Under the pieces are notes generated by a model. That model made no database searches. It was not told the DNA's origin and was given only the letters and a program-made list of their open reading frames with translations. DNA of 13,532 nt from JBBCJT01 sp037190665 (GTDB lineage Bacteria; Pseudomonadota; Alphaproteobacteria; Acetobacterales; Acetobacteraceae). Within the stretch, counting starts at the first letter, position 1, and every line of letters begins with the position of its first letter. The translations under genes were made by a program, and so were the position numbers. Shown in pieces: positions 7,399 through 12,692 of this stretch. Where the stretch lies: positions 1 to 13,532 of the forward strand of contig JBBCJT010000131.1 of NCBI GenBank assembly GCA_037190665.1, written 5' to 3'.

Positions 7399-7415
7399 TT
7401 GCAACTGAGTCGCAA
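7399..7415. promoter_or_regulatory. Candidate Fur-family operator upstream of the heme-type operon
   Basis: TTGCAACTGAGTCGCAA is a 17-base near-perfect palindrome: 7 of 8 arm pairs match around a central G, and only 7403/7411 mismatch. Its core matches the Fur box TGATAATNATTATCA at 8 of 14 arm positions, and AT-rich hexamer-like sequence (TAGCAATA) follows. It sits about 60 bases upstream of the receptor ATG and abuts a possible minus-strand -10 (CAATAT, 7397-7402), so repressor binding would block transcription. It lies in the only AT-richer patch of the divergent region, and could also act on the plus-strand PNPOx-like gene. Confidence 0.5.
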
Positions 7416-7582
7416 TAGCAATACGTGGAAATAACTTGAGACGCGTAATGTTGCGCCGGTCAGGCCGCGAACGATCCGTACGCGGAAGACCCGCCCTGTG
7501 GACGATGTCCCGGGCAGCGGATTGGACCACCGCGGCCAGCGGCCCGGGCGGCAGACTCGCGACCTGACAGCGAGGCCGCGCC

Positions 7583-8311
7583 ATGCCTGACACACTCCCG
7601 CCGCCGGATGCCTATCCGGTTACTCCGCGCAACCGCGTGAAGCGGCTGCACGAGCGCGGGCGCTACGAGCGGGAGGCGGTGTGGGCGGTCCTCGATGCCG
7701 CCCTGCTCTGCCACGTGTCCTACGTGATCGACGGCCAGCCTTACTGCACGCCCACGGCCTTCTGGCGGGAGGGTGACGAGCTTTACTGGCACGGCTCGTC
7801 GGCCAGCCGGATGCTACGCGCGCAGAAGTCGGGTCTGCCGGTGTGCGTGACGGTGACGCACATGGACGCACTGGTGCTCGCCCGCTGCGGCTTCAATCAC
7901 TCGATCGACTACCGCTCCGCCATGTGCTTCGGCACCGCGCGCATCATCGACGATCCGGCGGAGAAGGCGCGCCAGCTCGACCTGATGATCAACCGCTTCT
8001 ACCCCGGCCGCGCCGCGCTGCTCCGCCCCTCCACCAAGCAGGAGCTGAAGGCGACCATGGTGATCGGGATGCGCATCGAGAACGCCTCGGCCAAGGTGCG
8101 CGCCAAGGGCGTGGCCGATAACGAGGAGGACTACGCGCTGCCCATCTTCGCCGCGCGCATCCCCATCACGCAGCGGATCGGCGAAATCGAGCCCTGCCCC
8201 CGCCTGCTGCCTGGCGTGGAACTGCCGGAAGGGCTCGCCGGCTTCACCTCCGGGCGGCGGCTCGACGAGACGTTGGCCGAATCCAGCCGCACGAGCGCCG
8301 CCGCCCGCTGA
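7583..8311 (+). CDS. Pyridoxamine 5'-phosphate oxidase-family (FMN-binding split barrel) protein
   Basis: A 242-residue protein of the Pyridox_ox_2/NimA-like group of the FMN-binding split-barrel superfamily. Recognisable family segments are CHVSYVIDGQPYCTPTAFWREGDELYWHGSSASRML (43-78), VCVTVTHMDALVLAR (87-101), HSIDYRSAMCFGTARII (106-122), KQELKATMVIGMRIENASAKVRAKG (152-176) and NEEDYALPIFAARIPI (180-195). It is not a classic PdxH. Members typically bind FMN or a related flavin and are mostly uncharacterised; some reduce nitroimidazoles. A GAGG at 7572-7575, 7 bases before the ATG, supports this start. It is transcribed divergently from the heme-type operon. HugZ/HutZ heme-degrading enzymes share this fold, so a heme link is conceivable, but the sequence looks NimA-like rather than HugZ-like. 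Cytosolic: no signal peptide. Confidence 0.85.
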   Translation: MPDTLPPPDAYPVTPRNRVKRLHERGRYEREAVWAVLDAALLCHVSYVIDGQPYCTPTAFWREGDELYWHGSSASRMLRAQKSGLPVCVTVTHMDALVLARCGFNHSIDYRSAMCFGTARIIDDPAEKARQLDLMINRFYPGRAALLRPSTKQELKATMVIGMRIENASAKVRAKGVADNEEDYALPIFAARIPITQRIGEIEPCPRLLPGVELPEGLAGFTSGRRLDETLAESSRTSAAAR

Positions 8312-8412
8312 GCGGCAGGGCGCAGCGTTCCGCAAACCGCCATCGCGGCGTCATCGGCCGGCAACGCGACGGGTGCAGCGTCGCGCCGCCCCCCGCACGG
8401 AAGGATTCGCGC

Positions 8413-9339
8413 ATGCTCGCCCGCCGCTCCCTGTTCGCCGCCGTGACGCTGCTGACCCCGCTCGCCGGCTTCACCACCCCCGCCCGCGCGCAGGGCGGCA
8501 AGCTGTTCAGCTTCGGCGTGATCGCGGATCCGCAATACGCGCCGGTGCCGCCGAACCTGCGCAACAAGCGCTACTACGCGAACAGCCTGTGGAAGATGCA
8601 GGATGCCATCGCGACGCTGAACGGCGAGGAGCTGAGCTTCGTCGTCACCCTCGGCGACATCATCGACCGCCACTGGGAAAGCTTCTCCCACATCCTGCCG
8701 ATGTACGACACGCTGCGGCACCGCAAGGCGTTCGTGCTCGGCAACCATGATTTCGAGGTGGGTGCGGACTACCTCCGCTCCGTCGTGCGCACGGTCGGCA
8801 TGCCGAACGCGTATTATGACTTCGCCGGCGCGGGCCATCGCTTCGTGCTGATCGATGGCAACGACGTCACCGTCTTCGCCCCGCCCGCCGGCGACCCACG
8901 CCGCGCGCTGGCCGCCGAGCGCCTTGCCGCGCTGAAGGCGCGCAACGCGGAGAACGCGCAGCCCTGGAACGGCTCGCTCGGCGATGCGCAGATCGCCTGG
9001 CTGAAGCGCACGCTGGATGCCGCGCGGGCGGCCAATGAGCGGGTGATCGTGATGGGCCACTACCCGGTCTATCCGGCCAACATCCACAACATGTGGGATG
9101 CGGAGCGCATCGTCGCGCTGCTGGGCGAGTATCCGAACGTCGCGGCGTATTTCTGCGGCCACAACCACGCGGGCAATTACGGCGAGACGAACGGCCAGCA
9201 CTTCGTGAACTTCTGCGGCATGGTCGATACGCCGGACACGACCGCCTATTCCATCGTGGAGGTGTACCCCGACCGCCTCGCCATCCGCGGCTTCGGCCGC
9301 GAGTCCAATCGCGAGCTGCGCATCCGCGCGACGAGCTGA
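8413..9339 (+). CDS. Exported metallophosphoesterase, ADPRibase-Mn-like
   Basis: A 308-residue calcineurin-like phosphoesterase with a complete dimetal-site set: D39-P-Q41 (FGVIADPQYA), GDIID (81-85), GNHDFE (110-115), GHYPVY (215-220) and GHNHAGNY (249-256). The Gln in place of the usual His in the first motif, the RYYANSLWKMQDAI segment (53-66) and the spacing are features of the ADP-ribose/CDP-alcohol diphosphatase (ADPRibase-Mn) group, so hydrolysis of a nucleotide diphosphate derivative is likely. Unlike the cytosolic characterised members, it begins with a signal peptide (MLARRSLFAAVTLL...PARAQ, cleavage near 27). The RRSLF stretch is Tat-like, so export folded with metals bound is possible. 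The start is firm: GGAAGGA at 8399-8405, 7 bases upstream. It is convergent with queG across a hairpin cluster. Exact substrate unknown. Confidence 0.88.
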   Translation: MLARRSLFAAVTLLTPLAGFTTPARAQGGKLFSFGVIADPQYAPVPPNLRNKRYYANSLWKMQDAIATLNGEELSFVVTLGDIIDRHWESFSHILPMYDTLRHRKAFVLGNHDFEVGADYLRSVVRTVGMPNAYYDFAGAGHRFVLIDGNDVTVFAPPAGDPRRALAAERLAALKARNAENAQPWNGSLGDAQIAWLKRTLDAARAANERVIVMGHYPVYPANIHNMWDAERIVALLGEYPNVAAYFCGHNHAGNYGETNGQHFVNFCGMVDTPDTTAYSIVEVYPDRLAIRGFGRESNRELRIRATS

Positions 9340-9351
9340 TACTGGCAAAGC

Positions 9352-9455
9352 CCCTCTCCGGCCCGGCGGGAGAGGGAGGAACAGGAGGGTGAGGGTGCTT
9401 TAGCCGGCGTGACGGCGAAAGCACCCTCACCCCGGCCCTCTCCCGCGCACGGGAG
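9352..9455. repeat. REP-like hairpin cluster and probable bidirectional terminator
   Basis: Three inverted repeats lie in tandem between the convergent phosphoesterase and queG genes. The first pairs CCCTCTCC (9352-9359) with GGAGAGGG (9369-9376). The second is large: arms 9387-9406 and 9413-9432 pair at 19 of 20 positions around a 6-base GCGTGA loop. The third pairs CTCCCG (9440-9445) with CGGGAG (9450-9455). The shared CCCTC/GAGGG vocabulary and tandem arrangement look like a dispersed intergenic palindrome of the REP/BIME kind. There is no T-run, but the 20-bp stem should pause or end transcription from both sides. The queG stop codon (9427-9429) lies inside the second stem. Confidence 0.65.
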
Positions 9456-10551
9456 TGGGAGAAGCGGCGCCTCCGCTTCGCAACGCTGCCGCCAGCGGTT
9501 GGGGAGATGACATCGGCCCCTCCTCCAGCCGCGCGAGCGCCCACGAGGCCGCCTCGGCCACCGCCGGATCCGGATCGCCGCACAGCGCCCGCGCCGCCGG
9601 CAGCAGCCGCGCATCGCCGGAATTGCCGATCGCGATCAGCACGTTGCGCACGAAGCGGTCCCGCCCGATGCGCTTGATCGGCGAACCGGAAAAGCGCGCG
9701 CGGAAGCCGGCATCGTCCAGCGCCGCCAGCGTGGCGAGATCGGGCGCCACCAGATCCGGCCGCGCCCGCAGCGCCGGCAGCTCCGCCGCGCGCGCGAAGC
9801 GGTTCCACGGGCACACCGCGAGGCAGTCGTCGCAGCCGTAGATTCGGTTGCCCATCAGCGGCCGCAGTTCGTGCGGGATCGGGCCTTTGTGCTCGATCGT
9901 CAGGTAGGAGATGCAGCGCGTGGCATCGAGCCGGTAGGGCGCGGGGAACGCCCCGGTCGGGCAGGCATGCAGGCAGCGGTCGCAACTGCCGCAACGGTTG
10001 GCGTGCGGTTCGTCGGGCGCCAGCTCCAGCGTCGTGTAGACCTCGCCGAGGAACAGCCACGACCCGTGGGTGCGGGACACGAGGTTGGTGTGCTTGCCCT
10101 GCCACCCCAGCCCGGCATGCGCGGCGAGCGGCTTTTCCATCACCGGCGCGGTGTCCACGAACACCTTCACATCCGGTCCGAACCGCGCGGCGACGAACTG
10201 GGCGAGGTGCTTCAGCCGCCCCTTCACCACGTCGTGGTAGTCGCGGTTGCGCGCATAGACCGAGATGTTGCCGACCGAAGGCGCGGCGAGGTTGGCGAGC
10301 GGGTCCTCCTCGGGCGCGTAGGACAGCCCCAGCGCGATCACGCTGCGCGCCTCCGCCCACAGCGCGCGCGGGTGGGCGCGCTGGTCCGCGCGATCCGCCA
10401 TCCAGCCCATCTGCCCGTGCTGCCCGGCCTGCAGGAAGGCGGCCAGCCGGGCACGCACCTCCGGCCCCAGCTCGGCCGCGGCGAAGCCCACCGCGTCGAA
10501 GCCGAGCGCGAGCGCCTTGTCGCGGATCAGAGGTTTGGGATCGGCCGTCAT
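9427..10551 (-). CDS. queG: Epoxyqueuosine reductase
   Basis: QueG is the cobalamin- and Fe-S-dependent enzyme that reduces epoxyqueuosine to queuosine in the tRNA wobble position, the last step of queuosine synthesis in the cytosol. The 374-residue product has the full set: GFDAVGFA (17-24), VIALGLSY (71-78), catalytic Asp133 in FVDTAPVMEK, and two 4Fe-4S motifs, CGSCDRCLHACP (187-198) and C213 with CDDCLAVCPWNRF (240-252). A HEAT-like C-terminal part ends near ASWALARLEE (335-344). The last 25-30 residues (GGAASPTPVRGRGPG) are low-complexity, encoded by the hairpin repeat, and probably not part of the ancestral protein. The ATG at 10551 has only a short GGA 4-6 bases upstream. Divergent from the radical SAM gene, convergent with the phosphoesterase. 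Assignment is secure. Confidence 0.95.
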   Translation of the reverse strand: MTADPKPLIRDKALALGFDAVGFAAAELGPEVRARLAAFLQAGQHGQMGWMADRADQRAHPRALWAEARSVIALGLSYAPEEDPLANLAAPSVGNISVYARNRDYHDVVKGRLKHLAQFVAARFGPDVKVFVDTAPVMEKPLAAHAGLGWQGKHTNLVSRTHGSWLFLGEVYTTLELAPDEPHANRCGSCDRCLHACPTGAFPAPYRLDATRCISYLTIEHKGPIPHELRPLMGNRIYGCDDCLAVCPWNRFARAAELPALRARPDLVAPDLATLAALDDAGFRARFSGSPIKRIGRDRFVRNVLIAIGNSGDARLLPAARALCGDPDPAVAEAASWALARLEEGPMSSPQPLAAALRSGGAASPTPVRGRGPG

Positions 10552-10566
10552 GTTCCGTTTTTGTTC

Positions 10567-10595
10567 TTGACCACGTTAACCAGGAGGCACAATTT
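10567..10595 (+). promoter_or_regulatory. Candidate promoter of the radical SAM gene
   Basis: TTGACC (10567-10572) and CAATTT (10590-10595) are spaced by exactly 17 bases in the 66-base divergent gap between queG and the radical SAM gene. The predicted transcript start is near 10602. A GGAGAG ribosome site follows at 10607-10612, 5 bases before the ATG. The -35 matches consensus well; the -10 only partly. Confidence 0.4.
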
Positions 10596-10617
10596 GTCGG
10601 GAGAACGGAGAGAGAAC

Positions 10618-11787
10618 ATGGACGCGGAACCCGACCGGGAAGCCCTGGCGCGCCTTGATCTTGCCGGATGCCCCGAACCCGCCCCCGAAGGGCGAAAGGT
10701 TAACCTTGCCCGCAAGGGCCGCGGCGCCACGGTCAATCCCCCGGTCCGCTTCGACAGCGCCTCGGCGGAGGCGTTCGACGATGGCTGGAACACGCTCGCC
10801 GCCGAATTCGGCGAACTGCCGCCGCTGCCCACCACGCTCACCCGGGATTCCAGCCGCTCCGTCATCGCCTACAACACCTCCCCCGATATCGGCTTCGACC
10901 GCGCGGTGAACCCCTACCGCGGTTGCGAGCACGGCTGCATCTACTGCTACGCGCGGCCGACCCATGCCTATCTGGGCCTGTCCCCCGGCCTCGATTTCGA
11001 GACGCGGCTGATCTTCAAGCCGGAGGTCGGCGAGCTGCTGGAAAAGGAGCTGCGCAAGCCCGGCTACGTGGCGCGCCCGCTCGCGCTCGGCTCCAACACC
11101 GACCCCTACCAGCCGGTCGAGCGCACGCTGAAGCTGACCCGCACCGTGCTGGAGGTGCTGGACCGTTTCAACCACCCCTGCACGATCGTGACCAAGTCGG
11201 CCGGCGTGCTGCGCGACCTCGACATCCTCTCCCGCATGGCGTCCCGTCGGCTGGTCAGCGTGTGTCTGTCCGTCACCACGCTCGACCCCGCGCTGGCGCG
11301 GGTGATGGAACCGCGCGCGGCCACCCCCGCCCGGCGGCTGTCGGCGGTGGCGGAACTGACGCGCGCGGGCGTGCCGGCCGCGGTCCTGGCCGCGCCGATG
11401 ATCCCGGGGCTGAACGATGCGGAGATGGAGCGCATCCTGGAAGCCGCCGCACGCGCCGGCGCGCGCTCCGCCGGCTACGTGCTGCTGCGCCTGCCGCACG
11501 AACTGCGGCAGATGTTCGAGGCGTGGCTGCAGGAGCACGTGCCCGACCGCGCGAGCCATGTGCTGAGCCTGATCCGCCAGACCCGCGGCGGCCAGCTCAA
11601 CGACGCCCGGTTCGGCCATCGGTTCTCCGGCTCCGGCGTCTATGCCGACCTGCTGGCCCGGCGGTTCGAGCGCGCGGCGCGGCAATGGGGCTTCGGCGAG
11701 ATGCGCTCGGCGCTGGACTGCTCCACCTTCAAGGTGCCGCAACCCACGAAGCCGGGCATGGCGGAAGCGCAGCTCAGCCTGTTCTGA
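10618..11787 (+). CDS. SplB-like radical SAM protein, PA0069 family, with C-terminal QLSLF
   Basis: A 389-residue radical SAM protein of the PA0069 group, distant relatives of spore photoproduct lyase SplB. The cluster motif is C103-EHG-C107-IY-C110 within NPYRGCEHGCIYCYARPTH. Downstream are LGSNTDPYQPVE (157-168), the TKSAGVLRDLDIL segment (192-204), SVTTLDPALARVMEPRAATP (218-237) and PMIPGLND (260-267), as expected for a TIM-barrel radical SAM core. The extreme C-terminus is AEAQLSLF, matching the QL(S/D)LF sliding-clamp-binding consensus of bacterial DNA replication and repair proteins. The start at 10618 is backed by GGAGAG 5 bases upstream; the frame is open far further upstream, but that part overlaps queG antisense. 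The reaction is unknown; a DNA-lesion or DNA-associated role is inferred. purQ follows after 50 bases, probably by coincidence of position. Confidence 0.9.
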   Translation: MDAEPDREALARLDLAGCPEPAPEGRKVNLARKGRGATVNPPVRFDSASAEAFDDGWNTLAAEFGELPPLPTTLTRDSSRSVIAYNTSPDIGFDRAVNPYRGCEHGCIYCYARPTHAYLGLSPGLDFETRLIFKPEVGELLEKELRKPGYVARPLALGSNTDPYQPVERTLKLTRTVLEVLDRFNHPCTIVTKSAGVLRDLDILSRMASRRLVSVCLSVTTLDPALARVMEPRAATPARRLSAVAELTRAGVPAAVLAAPMIPGLNDAEMERILEAAARAGARSAGYVLLRLPHELRQMFEAWLQEHVPDRASHVLSLIRQTRGGQLNDARFGHRFSGSGVYADLLARRFERAARQWGFGEMRSALDCSTFKVPQPTKPGMAEAQLSLF

Positions 11788-11830
11788 TCGGGGGCGCGGG
11801 CAGCTATATGGGGCGCGAGTCCGCCAGGAG
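11782..11830 (+). promoter_or_regulatory. Candidate purQ promoter and ribosome binding site
   Basis: TTCTGA (11782-11787, overlapping the previous stop codon) and TATATG (11805-11810) are 17 bases apart and match consensus at 3 and 4 of 6 positions. AGGAG at 11826-11830 lies 7 bases before the purQ ATG. This picks the start at 11838 over an in-frame ATG at 11808, which sits inside the -10 hexamer. The ribosome site is convincing; the promoter is tentative. Confidence 0.35.
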
Positions 11831-11837
11831 CCTGCCC

Positions 11838-12533
11838 ATGCGCGCCGCTATCGTCGTCTTCCCCGGCACCAACCGCGAGCGCGACATGGCGATCGCGCTG
11901 GAGCGCGTCACCGGCCATAAGCCGCGTATCGTCTGGCACCGGGAGACGGACCTGTCGGGACTCGACCTCGTCGTGCTGCCGGGCGGCTTCTCCTATGGCG
12001 ACTACCTGCGCTGCGGGGCGATGGCCGCGCAGTCCCCGGTGATGGAGTCGCTGCGGGAGTACGCGGCGAAGGGCGGCCACATCCTCGGCGTCTGCAACGG
12101 CTTCCAGATCCTGATCGAGGCCGGGCTGCTGCCGGGCGGGCTGCTGCGCAACGCCTCGCTCCGCTTCCTGTCCATGGAGTGCCACATGCGCGTGGAGCGC
12201 GCCGGCACGGCCTTCACCTCCCACTGGCAGCAGGGCGCGGTGTTCCGCGCGCCGATGGCCCATGGCGACGGCAACTACTTCGCGGACGAGGCGACGCTGG
12301 ACCGGCTGGAAGGCGAAGGGCTGGTGGCGTTCCGCTACACCGACGCGAACGGCGAGGTGACGCCGGGCGCGAACCTGAACGGCAGCGCCCGCAGCATCGC
12401 CGGCATCCTGTCCCCTAACCTGCGCATCTGCGGCCTGATGCCGCACCCGGAGGACCTGGTGGACCCGCTGATGGGCGGGACGGACGGGCTGCCGATGTTC
12501 GAGAGTCTGGTGAGCGCGTTCGAGACGGTGTGA
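11838..12533 (+). CDS. purQ: Phosphoribosylformylglycinamidine synthase, glutaminase subunit
   Basis: PurQ hydrolyses glutamine to supply ammonia to PurL in the fourth step of de novo purine synthesis, in the cytosol, usually with PurS as a third subunit. The 231-residue product is a complete class I glutamine amidotransferase domain: MRAAIVVFPGTNRERD at the start, LPGGFSYGDYLRCGAMA (47-63), nucleophile Cys86 in ILGVCNGFQIL, MAHGDGNYF (140-148), and the His203/Glu205 pair in MPHPED. Length and N-terminus match the small, stand-alone PurQ family. The start has AGGAG 7 bases upstream. purL follows 159 bases later on the same strand. No purS-like small ORF is found between the radical SAM gene and purQ, where purS often lies in related genomes. 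Confidence 0.97.
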   Translation: MRAAIVVFPGTNRERDMAIALERVTGHKPRIVWHRETDLSGLDLVVLPGGFSYGDYLRCGAMAAQSPVMESLREYAAKGGHILGVCNGFQILIEAGLLPGGLLRNASLRFLSMECHMRVERAGTAFTSHWQQGAVFRAPMAHGDGNYFADEATLDRLEGEGLVAFRYTDANGEVTPGANLNGSARSIAGILSPNLRICGLMPHPEDLVDPLMGGTDGLPMFESLVSAFETV

Positions 12534-12550
12534 GGACGCAGGGCCGAAAA

Positions 12551-12571
12551 ATCCTGTGCGAAGAACAGGAT
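12551..12571. other. Perfect hairpin in the purQ-purL gap
   Basis: ATCCTGT (12551-12557) and ACAGGAT (12565-12571) form a perfect 7-bp stem around a 7-base GCGAAGA loop, 17 bases after the purQ stop. It is preceded on the plus strand by five A residues, so on the minus strand it reads as stem plus T-run, like an intrinsic terminator. There is no minus-strand gene here to end. On the plus strand it could attenuate or stabilise the purQ transcript. The rest of the 159-base gap shows only a pyrimidine-rich tract before purL. Confidence 0.35.
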
Positions 12572-12676
12572 GGGGAAGCTGATTAAGAGCTAGCTGCCCC
12601 CTCGCAACTTCGCCATCCGCCCTGCCTCTGCCGGATGCTCGCCTTGCGACACACGCCTTCCCCCTCCCCCCCACAG

Positions 12677-12685
12677 TGCTAGAAG
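12677..12685 (+). promoter_or_regulatory. Candidate extended -10 just before purL
   Basis: TGCTAGAAG fits an extended -10 (TG, one base, then TAGAAG, matching TATAAT at 4 of 6). It ends 7 bases before the purL GTG, where transcription would begin, implying a leaderless or nearly leaderless message. No clear -35 is seen; the upstream sequence is a C/T-rich tract. The same bases contain only a weak GAAG ribosome site. Confidence 0.25.
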
Positions 12686-12692
12686 CCTCCGC

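Noticed and set aside
5099..7408. 769-codon open frame on the plus strand opposite the TonB receptor
   Set aside because: Longer than the real gene but without recognisable domains and with shadow-type composition; the minus strand has signal peptide, plug, barrel and terminal Phe.
7583..8311. Possible HugZ/HutZ heme oxygenase
   Set aside because: The fold class is shared, but conserved segments match the NimA-like Pyridox_ox_2 group; kept only as a neighbourhood-based hypothesis.
9871..10617. Long upstream extension of the radical SAM frame
   Set aside because: It runs antisense through queG and has no domain; a good ribosome site and promoter-like sequence precede the ATG at 10618.
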